A DNA stretch of 64,000 nt, taken from Sphagnum magellanicum. Taxonomy: Eukaryota; Streptophyta; Sphagnopsida; Sphagnales; Sphagnaceae. The stretch spans positions 10,105,958-10,169,957 of the forward strand of contig CM038913.1 in assembly GCA_021904315.1 (NCBI GenBank), written 5' to 3'. The notes beneath the pieces were generated by a model. That model ran no database searches, had not been told where the DNA came from, and saw only the letters and a list, made by a program, of their open reading frames with translations. A program made the translations under genes and the position numbers. Shown here piece after piece: positions 49,334 to 61,441 of the stretch (its first letter is position 1; each line of letters begins with the position of its first letter).

Positions 49334-50656
49334 ACCTGTAGATTTAATATATAAGATGGTCTTCTTCTCTTGCATACCATGTAAATATGTTTCTTGTCTT
49401 CAGGTGTCACTGTGTGAATGGTAGAAGGTGCAAATCTTGACAAGGCGGAAACCGTATTTACCTTGGTGAGAGAGCCAAGGTTTTCCCCATGCGCAAAAGA
49501 AATTCATGGTGTTCCAATGGAGTGGCTCCAAGTTTCTAGCTAATTTTGCGGTGTAATAGCCATCCATTCGTATCACTTGTGTCTAATAGGAAAAAAAAAT
49601 CTCATCCCACCACTTGGTTTCAAAAGCCCAAACCCACTTGGTTTTGGCATCAGCCAAACACCAAACCTTCACATCCCATTTTGTTGGTTTACTTGGCAAA
49701 ATATTGCCTTATTGGGCAAATTGCACTTGTAACGAATCATCATTTCATCCACTATTAGAAATTTCCCTAGGTTGTACAATCCTTCACATTTTTCTCTCAT
49801 TTTGTCCTCTAGCCATCTAACCTTCCTAATTTTATCATAATGAGGGTAGGACTAGTCATTCACATAAGAACTCGGGTTTGCAACATGCAAACACCTATTG
49901 AGCTCCAAAAACCTTCATGTGAGGAATCATGTGTGCAATCAAAATCAAGATGTGAAAAATAAAAATACTTCATGCACATCACTTTTAGATTGAAGCTTAA
50001 TTTTTTCTTTCAAACTATAATGGGTTGATATTGTTGATACAAAATGTTTGTGTGTGGGTCCTAAAATCCCTACAACAACAACTTTTGCCAGCTTCCAAGT
50101 ACAACTCAAAATATTTCCCTCTTTCAAAATTTCACCTTGTCTTTCTAGTTTTAGGGTCAAACAAAAATTATCCTTTTCATTACTTTCAATCAGGTTCAAT
50201 GCATCAAAACTAACACAAGGAACATTATCAGTCTCAATAACCTAAACATTGATGAGAATTTGGTGCTAGTTGTTGTCAAGCAATGGTCATTGAACAAATG
50301 CACGACACAACACAATGTTCCTCCTCTTTGCTAGTTGTTGTGAATTTGGCGACAAGGCAGTGTGAGGGTGAAGATTTTGAATGAAGGCACCATTCATTGT
50401 TAGTGTTACAAGATTCAATTCTTAGACTACTTGGAATGTTGATCAGGTTGTTGCTCGTGGTGACTAAGATAGTTGTGGGAAGGTCAATGCTAGTTCCTAA
50501 GTTTGGATCATAGGAAAATGGACAATGTGGTGATGGAAGATTGTTGGTGATGTGACAACTATGCACACGACGTGATGTAAGGAAAAAATCAATTTCAACA
50601 AAATCTAAATGGTAGAACTATGAAAGTACAAAAATGTAAATGAGTAGTAAAATTGG
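49334..50656. other. Intergenic DNA, no gene recognised
   Basis: Minus-strand frames at 49945-50199 and 50276-50566 look slightly protein-like but show no motif I can name. They may be transposon relics. Confidence 0.4.
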
Positions 50657-50829
50657 AATTATGGGCTAGAGTGAACCAGTAGCCACCAACGCACCAATTG
50701 GCCGTTCTATCCACTGGATGGGTTGCATTTTTTCATTCAATGTCAATGGGGTTCATCACAATCCATTTCTTTTCGCTGTTAATCACTGTACTTTTTTTTT
50801 TGGTTTGTTTTTTGTTGTTTTTTCCTTGG

Positions 50830-51360
50830 ACTTGACCTCACACATAACTACCCTACTCACCTTCCTACCCTCATAAATATTGTATCAACCTTGGTACCTT
50901 ACTAATTATCCCCTACTAACATAGCTACCTTAATAACTAGTTATCCTACTAACTTAACTATTATACTAACTACCTACCCTACTAACTTAGCTACCTTGTT
51001 AACTACATACCCTATTGACTTAACTTCCCTACTGACATAACCATTGTATTAACTACCTACCTTATTGACATAAATATTGTATAAACCTAGTCATTTTGAT
51101 AAGGTAACTTGTTTCCTACATACTAACTTGTTTATCTACCTAGCTACCTTGCTAGTGTAATTTTATTCCTACCTATTAACTTGCCTACCTACTTTAGTAA
51201 CCTATCTACCTTGCTCCTTAAACTTCCTTTCTACTTACTAACTTGCCTACTAACCCAACTATTTACTTATATACCTACTTACCTACCTATGCACCCACCT
51301 TCCTACCTACCGTTATGTTAACCTAGCTACCTATGTTTTTTACATAGCTAAATACCTAAT
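50830..51360. repeat. TACC-rich degenerate microsatellite (left arm of TIR element)
   Basis: Long irregular series of CTACC, TACCTA, CCTACT and AACTACC words, starting about 165 bp inside the left terminal repeat. Confidence 0.8.
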
Positions 51361-52649
51361 TAATTACCTATTCACTTTTCCCACCCCCTAGCCCCCCAAT
51401 CCTACCCATCAATTTATTAAGGTTCGCCCTAGTTCATGGATGATGAACATAAGTCCCCATATGTAGGTATTACAAACAATTTATAATGGAAACAATGTCA
51501 TAATTGTAGCCATTTTGGTTTAGTTAATGCATATTTTACTAAATTTTATTTACTTAATTTATTTATGGAATGGACATTATAAGTATGTACTATTGGATTG
51601 TGGTTTAGGTTTAAGGTTGGGACATATAAATTAATTAACAAGTTTTTCATAAATTTTTTGGTTTTTTACAAAATTTATTTGATTGTTTTTGAAAATTAAG
51701 GTTTTTTTTTTTCGGTTAGTAAATCTTTGTAGTTTTAAAATTTTAAAATTTGGTTTCTAAATTTTTTCCTATGGATATTTTTTAAAAAATTGCATTATAT
51801 AATTTGTATAATTTTTTGGGTTTAGGGCATATGTCACTAGGACTTTTTTTTTGTTAAGGTTTGTATAGTTAAGGTTGTAATAAGGCTTATGGAAAAATAT
51901 CATTTGGATTTTTAAGGTTATGCCTTATGATTTAATGTTTAGGAATTTGGTTCATATATATCAAAGCTTAAGGTTTATGCTTTAAACTTTGCTCATTGTA
52001 TTGATTTTTTATCATATCACTTATTTAGATCTATAACATAATTATGAATTTCCTTTGTTTCCATATGTTCTATAGTTGTTAAAGTTCAATATTTCCTAAC
52101 CCACTTTTATTTAAATGCAATACCCATATTATATTATGATAATTCATTAACCATGAAACATAAAAACATTTGATTCCCCGCTAATACATCATGAAATTCA
52201 TGTTTTCAAAATTATATATTCACCTTATAGTATGATTTAACATATATATAAATGAACATAATGAAAAATTGGTCACATTGATGATACAAGGGGTTAGGTT
52301 TAATGTAAAATTTACTACTTAATGTTAGAATTATGATTTAGGTTTAGAATTTGGGACATATAAATTAATTAACATTTTTTTACAAGTCCATAATAATTAA
52401 AATAAATCTAACGTGCATTTTGGGCAAAAGTTTAAGGCCTAAACATATGTAAAACAATGTAATTTCATTTTATATTTTTTTAAAGAAAATGAAAGAACTT
52501 AATTTGGAAATATTATCAAATGGTAAGAGAAATACCTTCTTTTGTGTTTTGTTACAAATTTTATTTAATTATTCAAAAAATTAAAGCCAAATTTCTAACT
52601 AGGGAAAATAAGTACATGTGCGAGTATTGCAAAATTATATGAATACCTA

Positions 52650-53400
52650 GCCCTAAATGCAATACCCATATTCAAGTTCGATTCAATATAACCCATAGGT
52701 GATTTAAGTAACTAAAAGTGCAGACCCAACCCTAAATGCAATACCCACATGTAAGGTCATTTCAAAATAACTAGTATGTAGTTTGGGTGACCTTGCAATG
52801 AAAACCAAAGCCTATATGTGATACTTGCATGCAAGTTCATTTAAAAATAATCTAGAGATGATTTAAACAACTTTAGCTGAATAATCAACCTTAAATGCAA
52901 TACCCACATGTAAAATCACTTCAAAATAAATGGTTTGGGTACCCAAAATATGTCTTTTGATATACTTAAATTAACTTTATGACAATTAATTGTCATGAAT
53001 AATTATCTAAAATAATGATTTGAATAATTAAAGTTCAACCAAATAATCAATTAATTAATATAAAACATGAGTTTTTAAATATGATAATCAATCATTTAAA
53101 TTATCTAAAATAATTTATAATTAGGAATTAGTAATTCCATAATTATGAAATTATTTGTTGATACTTAGACTAAATTATTATGTCATATGAATGCCATAAA
53201 TATTATAATGGAAACCTATATGCAAGTATTGCAAAACATGTTAAAAATCAACAACTATTTATGAACCTATATGCGAGTACTATAATGGATGTTAAAAAAG
53301 TAACTACTAGACCTATATGCGGGTATTGCAATCGATGTAAAAAAAAATTAATGACTATTTATGAGACCTATATGTGGGTATCGCATATTTGAAATGGCCT
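52650..53400. repeat. TGCAATACCC motif array in two orientations
   Basis: TAAATGCAATACCCACATG or close variants occur at 52657, 52732, 52808 and 52890, spaced 75-82 bp. The reverse complement, CCTATATGCGGGTATTGCA or close variants, occurs at 53212, 53268, 53311 and 53368. The two groups face each other across about 300 bp of AT-rich DNA. A related unit is seen near 52115 and an inverted one near 52617. Confidence 0.7.
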
Positions 53401-54053
53401 TATGGAAATTATAATAGAGAGGATGTAAATATTGCACAATGTTCATTTTGATCTTTATAGACCCTAGACAAATTAGTGTTACCTATTCATATGAGCCTAT
53501 TTAAGTTTTGATTCTTACATCTAAAATATTATGAAGACTATGAAAAATAAGACATATATAATAAACCATGTGCCCATCAAACAAATGTGACTAGAGGAAA
53601 ATATTATATTGATAAAAAATGTACAAATATGGGTGGATCAAAAAATGCTCCAAAACCAAGTGAAAAAAAAAATCCTTTATAATATATCAAACCAAAATTT
53701 AAAAATTGAGTAGTCCAAAAAATGACAGGGCTGAAAAAACCTAGCTAATTATATAAAGTGGAAACCCAAAACCATATCATTATTTATAATCATGTGTTTA
53801 GCTTAGTAAGCAGCTGTTGCATTTGCAACCCTTGTTGCATGATGAATAGTGTAAAGATGCCAACATTGCATTTCAACCTGAATTACATTTGCAACAAACT
53901 CTTCCGTTGTTGTGTTTTAAACCCTATAAACACCCAAAAATCACCAAATTAAACCCTAACACACCTTAAATGAAACAAAATTATTAAAAACAATAAACAT
54001 TGACAATTATTTTTTCTTACCTTCCATGAGTCAATCTAGATTCATGGAAATCT

Positions 54054-54560
54054 AATACATCTAGAACGAAAGGATCAAATCATCTCTTATAAATTTTCAT
54101 CCTTCTCCATCTATGTTATTGCATCTCAAAGCACACTCCTCACGCCTTGAGCATTAAAACCAAACACCTGCAATAGTTGCTTTGAAACCAATTTCACCAA
54201 AATTGATTTTGGTAATGGTGGACATTGTTTTGCGATAATTACCAATTTATGCCATTCATGTTGGGCTTTGACACGAGCACAATTCATAACATTTTGATCA
54301 TTCCACCTTTGCATGACCATGGCATTTCTCAAGATGCGAACGTTCATTTTAGCATGGTCTTGATGTTGAGGACTTCCTTCACAAGTTGAAAGCTTCCCAA
54401 GTTTGGCCTTTTCTACCACCAAGCCATGCACCTCCTTCAAATGTTTAATTAATAATCATTTGGCATAATATGCGACAATGCAAATGCCAACTTTACACTT
54501 CCATTTCAACCCAACTTCCATCCATTCTTTGTCCTTCCAAACCATATTAGGTGGATAAGG
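54054..54560 (-). pseudogene. Decayed C2H2 zinc-finger protein of a transposon
   Basis: The minus-strand frame reads VWKDKEWMEVGLKWKC, completes a C-x4-C-x12-H-x4-H zinc finger ending HLKEVHGLVVEKAK, then continues as EGSPQHQDHAKMNVRILRNA, VKAQHEWHKLVIIAKQCPPL and VSKQLLQVFGFNAQGVRSVL, and trails off after MEKDEN with more stops. One stop (TGA) lies inside the finger where Trp or Arg would fit. I recall similar uncharacterised proteins with the finger followed by the K-A-Q-x-E-W motif in plant databases, presumably transposon-encoded DNA-binding proteins. It lies in the middle of the 6.9-kb terminal-repeat element, so it could be that element's own protein. Confidence 0.55.
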
Positions 54561-55017
54561 GGGTGTCAATGGCTATGAGGTTTGGTCAATTTCAAGTTCC
54601 AAACCTAAACAAAGAAATATTATTTTTAAAAAATTACTTTGTAATAACCCTAAAACCTTACACATAAAAAGTTCAAAAAACAAAATGCAAGTATTACAAA
54701 ACATAAGATCACACAATCAAATATAATTCTTGCAAGTTCTAACTATTTTGAAATATTGCAATAAAATAATTTTGATAAAAGGATCCTGCACCTTCCATCA
54801 AATGACGGAAGGTGCCGATATAATTAAACTTTTAAAAAATTATACAATTTTTTTTTACTCTTAGTGCAATGTGTGTAAATTTTAAAACAATCTAACCCAC
54901 CATCTTTCGATTGAAATTCCCAATCTGTATTGGAAATTATCTCATCATTTGAATTACAAATTATCACCATTATCAACTCCAAGCCACATAGATTGTTTGA
55001 TTCATCCATTTTTGGTT

Positions 55018-55185
55018 ATGATGAAACAACATTTTGTTCCCCAAGTTTCAATTTTGATGGAGCAACATTTTGTTCCCCAAGTTTCAATTTTGATGGAGCA
55101 ACATTTTGTTCCCCAGGTCTTGATTTTGATGGAGCAACATTTTGTTCCCCGAGTCCCAATTGTAATGGATCAACATTTTGCTTCC
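55018..55185. repeat. 36-bp tandem repeat, about 4.6 copies
   Basis: Units of 36 bp run head to tail, made of ATTTTGTTCCCCAAGTTTC then AATTTTGATGGAGCAAC. The first two are almost identical and the later ones diverge. Because 36 is a multiple of three, open frames on both strands show a 12-residue repeat (G-E-Q-N-V-A-P-S-K-L-K-L on the minus strand). I treat these frames as by-products of the repeat. Confidence 0.9.
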
Positions 55186-56059
55186 CACGGTAAGGGCTTG
55201 CAAAGGTGCAAGCCAAGAGTGAAACCTAGGAGTCACATTTCATGCTCCCGGGAGTGTAAAAGAATGTGAGGGAATGAACCCACAGATTCCCAAGTGGGCT
55301 CTCATTTTGGGAGTTGGAGTCGCGATGGACTTTTGAATTTTCAGAAGACAATTACAGAGGTCAAAAGTCATTGGATTGAATAGTTCTTTATACCATTGAA
55401 GAGCTTTTAGATTGTAGATGTCTAGAATGAGCTCGCATGACCCATTTGAGTACTTAATACATAAGTTATGGCCAAAAGAAGGGCTAAGAGTCAAAGTGGC
55501 AATTTGACTCCCGACCACTAAAAGTCAAGAATCGCCTTAATTTACTTGTGTGCAGGTGGCGTGCCATATACAGTTGGAAAGCTCTTGATGAGGGCTATAA
55601 CTTTGCTTCAGACCTCATTTCAATCAAAGGTCTACACAAGAAATTACGGGCCTCCAAAGTCGCTCGAGTCCCAATTTTGGAAATTTCAAGACTCCCAACT
55701 TGGGAGTCTCGGGACAAAATGACATTTGGGTGCAAGCCCCATGGCCAAGCATAGATAATACTATAAGGAGGATGGTGGTGGCTTCCCCTAAGTCTAAGCC
55801 GTGGTGAATCTTATGAATCTACGTTTGCCCATGGTTTGTCCGTGCACCAAAAATGCTCGAATTATGCACTAACCAACTTCTTATTTGGTTTATGCAAGTT
55901 TGTGTGAATAATTGACTCTTAGTCCCCATCCCAAAATTCTAACACACCTTTCTACCCCAAAGTGCTACAAGCTAGGGAACGTACCCCAACTCCTTATCCT
56001 TCTATTGTTTTCACATTTAGACTTGTAGTTAAATCTATCAAGGAGTTTAGGGGTGTGTT

Positions 56060-57200
56060 AGTTGCCATCACCTTCTTCACAACACCACCACCATAGAAGA
56101 AGGCAACAACATTGTTGTCATCACCTTCTTTGTAGCAAAACCATCGAAAAAGGTGACATTTTATAATAAAGCCATCGAAAAAGGTGACACTTTATAGTAA
56201 AGCCATCGAAAAAGGTGACACTTTACAACAAAGCCATCGAAGAAGGTGATGGAAGTCGTCGTTATCTTCTTCTTCTTCTCAAACATAAAGAAGGTGATGA
56301 TAACAACAAGTTGCCATTGCCTTCATTGTTGTAACACCACCACAAAATAAGATGACGACACATTACTTCACCGTTGTCTTCTTCTTCCTTTCAGATAGAA
56401 GAAAAGGTGACAACAGCTTGTTACCATTGTTTTTTTCACTGTAACAACGACGCATTGCCATCATCTTTTTCTTCTCAAACACAAAAAAGAAGGCAATGAT
56501 AGCAAACTATCGTTGCCTATTTTGTTGCAACACCACTAGATAAGAAGGCAATGGGAGCAAACTGCCATCGTTTTTTTCATTGGAACACCACCACAAAAGA
56601 AGACGACAACACATTGTCATTGTCTTTTTCTTTTCAAACATAGAAAAAAAAGGCGATGGGAGCCGTCACCTTCTTCATTACAACACCACAGAAGAAGACG
56701 ATGGCACATTGCAATCGTCTTCTTCTTCTTCTTAAACATAGAAAAGACAAAACATGTACGAAAATAACCAAAAAAACTAAGAGAAAGGAGGGAATTTACC
56801 CTCAAGTTCCCACTCTGCCCTTTCACTTTTGGCTCCCGCTTCTACCCTCCTACTTCTGTGTTTCCGTTTCATGTGTTTTTTCCTAGCTGCCACTTCTACC
56901 CTCCCACTTTAAGCTCTCTCAAATTCTGACGATGGAGTGAACACAAAATGAGGTGAAGTAAGTAGGTAGGAAGGGGGAGGTAGGTAGGAGGGAGGTAAGT
57001 AGGTGGGAGGGGAAAATTTTGGGATGACAACGAGTTGAATCTCATCACCTTGTTTGTAACAAAAATCAAAAGAAAAAAAATAGGCAACAACACTTTTATG
57101 TTATCGCCTTTTTCGCTTCAAATAGAAACAAAAAAAAGAAAGAAAAAGATGATGGCATATTCTTCTTCTCAAGCATGAAAAAAGAAAAAAAAACCATGGA
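56060..57200. repeat. GAAGGTGA/CTTCTTCTT-rich complex repeat with 31-bp units
   Basis: Around 56140-56250 a 31-bp unit, AAAGCCATCGAAAAAGGTGA plus CACTTTATAAT, occurs three to four times in tandem. From there to about 57200, blocks recur at irregular spacing of roughly 80-170 bp: AACACCACCACA, AAGAAGGC(G/A)ATGGGAGC, CATTGTC(G)TCTTCTTCTT and CAAACATAGAAAA. GGCGATGG and CCATCGCC words lie close together and could form hairpins. No real gene was recognised. Confidence 0.65.
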
Positions 57201-57425
57201 AAAGAAAAATGTACAAAGGGGAGGGAGTTTACCTTTCTTCTTTCGCTTTTGCATTTGGGATGAAGCATTATTCTTACCTTTTCCCTTCCACATTCCTTCA
57301 ACGTCGAGCTCTCCACCATCCGTTCCCTTGAGGCTCTGTGCTACTCAAGTTCGGGAGCTCTCCCGAACTCTAGAGATGGAGTGAACAAAAAATGAAGTGA
57401 GGGAGGTAGGAGGGGGTAGGTAGCT
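56955..57425. repeat. GGTA-rich stretches (right arm of TIR element)
   Basis: GGTAGGTAGGAGGGAGGTAAG near 56980 and GGAGGTAGGAGGGGGTAGG near 57400 lie about 110-600 bp inside the right terminal repeat, in the opposite orientation to the left-arm array. Confidence 0.65.
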
Positions 57426-57579
57426 AGGAGAGGAAAATTTTGGGGCTGAAAAGGGGGCTGAAAAATCCTTGGGTAGGGGAAGAGGATGTGTTTTTGGTTC
57501 ATCCCCAAAACGACTCGAACAACCTCATCCTGAACTAGTGCACTGGTGGCTACTAGTTCACTCCAACCAAAATTATGGG

Positions 57580-59600
57580 TATGTGAACTAACCTACTATA
57601 ATTTTCAAACTTCTTTGCAAAGGTTGCTCATTGATTTGACATCACTTCAAACAATCCAAACCTACATCCTTGTTTTCATGTTGTCGATATGGTCAAAGCA
57701 CCTCCTTCATTTGGTGATTAACCTCCACGTTAAAGCCAAGCAAGTGGCCTTCATCCTAACATTTAGTGCAACCCAACACGTAAGATGTGAATTTCTTGAA
57801 GCAATGGCATGATTCAGCTGAGCCCTTGTGGAACACTTGGCCATGCAACAATTGGATAGAACATAAATAACTCTCATCCAACAACCCCAAGATGATGGTG
57901 AGTTGTTCGTCTAAAACACGTGTTTCAACTACCCATTTATATATGATCTATGCATTACTTGCCAAGCAAGCCAATGGAAGTAGTTTTGGTGAAAACGTCT
58001 TCATGTTTTGGTAGATATTAGAGCACAAGGATAATCGCAACAAATTGTTGATGTACATTGCTAAATAATGTAGATCCATTGGCGGCTAGGCCAAGCCATT
58101 GGTGATCCCCTTAATCCTTTTTTATTAGTTTTTTTTTTGGGCGAAAAGTCGTCAAATGGAAAAATTTAGGTGTTTCTTGGGTTTTTAAGTCGCAAAATTT
58201 CGATAAGAAATTAGAAAAATATATTAGTATTCGCTAAAGGCTACACTATATTCTATTAGGTCACCAAATATATAGAAGGATGCTATAAAAAAAATTATTT
58301 TTAGTTTTTGTAATTGCCAAATCTAACTAAATCATTTTTGAAATTATCACCACTTTCGCTACATGACAAATTTTGGGAAATTTTTTTTTGCCTTAAATCC
58401 AAGTGAAATTGCTACAAAATCTAAAAAAGAGAAGTTACCCTTTCAAAAGGTTTTTTGTTAAAGAAAATAGTGGAAATTTCCAACAAGAAACTAATTCTAA
58501 TTTGTTGTTATGGGTCCAAACACCTTCTACTTCCCATCATTATTTGTAGCCAAATTAAGCTAAGTTCTCTTGTGACAGATGGCAAACCCACCTACATCAC
58601 ATATTTTGAAAAATAAGGAAACTCTGCCAATGTTTTTCTTTTTGGCGAAATTTTGCCACTTGGTGATAAAAAAAGATTCACCAAAATTTATATATATTGT
58701 AAATTGGAAAAACATTTGGATTTATGCCAAAGTTTCCAAGCTACAAAATTGAAAAAAAAACCTTGAACCTTGTTGCCATGTTGAAACATGTTTCTATTTT
58801 TTGCAATTTTTTACATTGTGGCAACATATATATTTGGGAAAGCTAGGAGGTTTTTGAAAAATTAGTGCAATTTCAATTGACTTTGGGGATTTTAAGACAC
58901 ATGTCACCATTTATTGGAAAACTAACCAACAGGTTGCAAGAGGATTATAATTTTATTTCTAGTTTTAGTTTTTTTATTAGTTTTTTTTTTTTTGGTTTTT
59001 TTTTCCCTGAATTTTTGCCACTTAGTCAATTTTTAAAAATGGAAAATTTGGAGATATACCTTTCCAATGCAAATTTGCACATAAATTGCAAAAGAAAAAA
59101 AAATGCCAAAGGGAAAGGTCCACCCTAATCCCCCACCATTTTTTGAAGGTGGCTTTTTTTCATTGGATACTTTGGGACCATGTGCAAATAAAGATTCACA
59201 TAATTAGGGTGTGGGGGAGAAGGGTTAGGACGAAGGGGGACCAACCCTTCATAATTGTGCCATAATTTCATTCTCCCCCTTTTTTTTTTCCTTTCCCTCC
59301 TTATTTATTTATTCATTTTTCACTCTCCCCCTTCCCCCCACTTTTTTTTTGGAACGAATTTTTTAACCAAAGACATAATTTACAAGAAGAATGGGCAATT
59401 TGGGCAGCCAAATTCACACGGCCGATGACTCTTTTTTTAACAAAAAATAATTCAAAATAATTTGTATTTTCTTGGACAACATATCATAAAAAAGATCTTG
59501 AAAAGTTACACTCACTCACCACCCAAGATATGATGGTTTGGCTCAGGATAATGGTTTTAGCCCCACACAATTGGGCATGTTTGTTGTGGTTGTTATTGAC
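57580..59600. other. AT-rich DNA with two partial GGCTACAT-family copies
   Basis: Diverged family pieces lie at 58240-58385 (ATATAGAAGGATG, TTGCCAAATCTAACTAAATC, CACTTTCGCTACATGAC) and 58545-58615 (TGTAGCCAAATTAAGCTAAG, CCTACATCACATATTTTG). No gene was recognised. Confidence 0.5.
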
Positions 59601-59621
59601 GCCCTAAATCTATAAGATTCT

Positions 59622-59864
59622 TTGATGGACATTCACCACAACACATCCTTCAAGTCTATCTTGGAAGGTGACTCCATTTTCTCAGCATTCAAAGCTTGCA
59701 TTCGTTTTTGTTTGGGTAAGGGGACAAGGCTATGGTTGATTGCTAAGCCATTTATCTATTCGTTTTGCATCACACAGTCTACTTTCACCTTAGAGTTACA
59801 TTTTCACCTCGATTTGATTCAACCTTTGGCACCTAATCTTCTCCACATGAGAATTTGTCTTTGA
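59622..59864 (+). pseudogene. Possible LINE-type element scrap
   Basis: An 80-codon open stretch contains SFKSILEGDSIFSAFKACI and then LWLIAKPFIYSFCITQSTF and LHFHLDLIQPLAPNLL. The S-T-F-T-x3-L-H-F-x-L-x-L-I-Q-P pattern resembles, from memory, the C-terminal part of reverse-transcriptase polyproteins in some plant LINE elements. There is no catalytic motif in this piece, so the call is weak. Confidence 0.3.
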
Positions 59865-60467
59865 TTTGCCCAAGTGATACCATGCTCCACGAGTGTGCAA
59901 CATCAATTCGAATAGAAGGAGCAAAATGAACATGAGTTGAACATGAAGAAAGCAAAAGCATATATGCCACCAATGTCATTGCCAACGTCAATTCAAGAGT
60001 TTGACAAAGACAAGTGAACATGATGAGTTGAACACCAAGTGTGGTTGGCAACGTCATTGCCAATGTCACAAATCAAAAGTTCGAAAAAAGTGCAAATGAA
60101 CGTGAGTTAAACATGTGGATTCTTGAGGGGGAATGTATCTAGTTGAAGTAAGGTCTCCTGAAAATCTGGATTTTGCAGGTGGCTGATTCTATGCTATGCT
60201 CCACTCCCCTTGTATGCCTACAATTTCAAGTCATTCACTTTTAACGTATATGCCAATGACAAGTTTAGGAGGAGGAGCGCAACATAGAATCTGCACAATT
60301 CTTCTTACCTCACCGAATCTACCCAAGGTCGCTTGCTCTCTAGTAGGAAATTTCTCCAAATGCTTCATGTTGGGGACGAGGTTTCTCTTCTCAATTTTGT
60401 CAAGTAGGTTGACTGGCAAATCATCCACAAGTGAAATGAGCCAATTCTGGCTAGAGTTCAGGCTCAA

Positions 60468-60493
60468 AATAATAATAATAATAATAATAATAA
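60468..60493. repeat. (AAT)n microsatellite
   Basis: About eight to nine AAT units in non-coding DNA. Confidence 0.9.
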
Positions 60494-60549
60494 AATATTC
60501 AAAACTCAAAATCGTGCTTTGTTGTGGCAACCTCCATGAACTCGGCCTC

Positions 60550-61441
60550 TAAATGTTGCTATTTCTGATTGGTTTTTCTCAAAACGTGGCAACTTTTGGA
60601 CCCACAAATAAATAATTCAAAGCCCCCTTTACATAGTTTTCACCGAATATTTTTTTGGTCCTAAAACAAAAACAAAAAATCGATTGCGAAAGGGCAGGTC
60701 ATATTAGGGGTTATGTTGTTCTTGAGTGAAGGCGGTAGTAGCCTTGCCTTTGCTCCTATGCTTGTAAATAACTTAAAAGTGCTCGTGGTAAATTTGTTCC
60801 GTGAAAAAGATTTCAGGCCTTAAATTTCAGGAATAATCGAGTTATCCGCTAAGGACTCGCGATTAGGGGGCGAGAACGGCCAGTTTTGACATAATAGGGC
60901 ATCAAATGCATAACTGGGAATGAAAAATTTCCAAAGTGGAAGAACTGCGACCTAAACTAGTTTTTCCACCAAAATATCAATTTTGGTGGTAAACTGCGTT
61001 TCATCTTGTCTTACGAAACCGCCTCCACTGTTGTTACAGATATTTTCACTGCTCCTACCCGTACTATACTATAATTATTCTCGAACCTTGTGCACTAAAA
61101 TGCTGAGTTTCAGCATTTCATATACTGAGATCTAATAAAATTTCCTTACTTTGTGGATACCATTGAAGAGGTGATAGCGGTGAAAGTAGGCCCAAAGACA
61201 ACGTGACTTTAGTAATGCCTTCTTTTTCTTCCAAGAGTCACCTTTCAACACAAACTTTTCTTTCAGATGCAAGAATTACACATTTTGTCTGTATCATACA
61301 AGACAATTAAGATGACGTTCTACGACATGCAAGATGACCCGTTCTTGGATATTGTTGATACCCTAGTACCTAGACTGGTTGGGCACTAATTAATTATTTT
61401 TGGAATGCCTCAATTCATTAAAAAAAATTTATGTACCATGC
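60550..61441. other. Intergenic DNA, no gene recognised
   Basis: No conserved frame on either strand and no tRNA or other RNA gene seen. Confidence 0.4.

Larger units (their letters stand above)
50666..57570. mobile_element. Candidate 6.9-kb terminal-inverted-repeat transposon
   Basis: Positions 50669-50699 and the reverse complement of 57533-57563 align over 31 columns with 26 matches. Both begin GAGTGAAC and share AGTAGCCACCA, and all five mismatches are transitions. The 9-mer AATTATGGG lies just outside both ends (50657-50665 and 57571-57579), as in a 9-bp target duplication of Mutator-like elements. The gaps between the 9-mer and the inverted repeats are unequal, 3 and 7 bases, so the exact termini are uncertain. 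GGTA/TACC arrays lie near both ends in opposite orientation. The interior holds a decayed zinc-finger frame and several tandem arrays, and no intact transposase. Confidence 0.55.

Noticed and set aside
52650..53400. CRISPR-like array of regularly spaced motifs
   Set aside because: The window is plant nuclear DNA, the motif copies are diverged, spacers are AT-rich and not unique sequence of constant length, and no cas genes exist.
55016..55216. Repetitive protein gene from the 36-bp repeat
   Set aside because: Frames are open in several phases on both strands purely because the unit is a multiple of three; there is no start context or flanking conserved coding sequence.
60231..60530. Minus-strand frame with LPVNLLDKIEKRNLVPNMKH
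   Set aside because: It looks mildly protein-like, but I recognise no family, it runs into an (AAT)n repeat, and stops follow on both sides; too weak to call.
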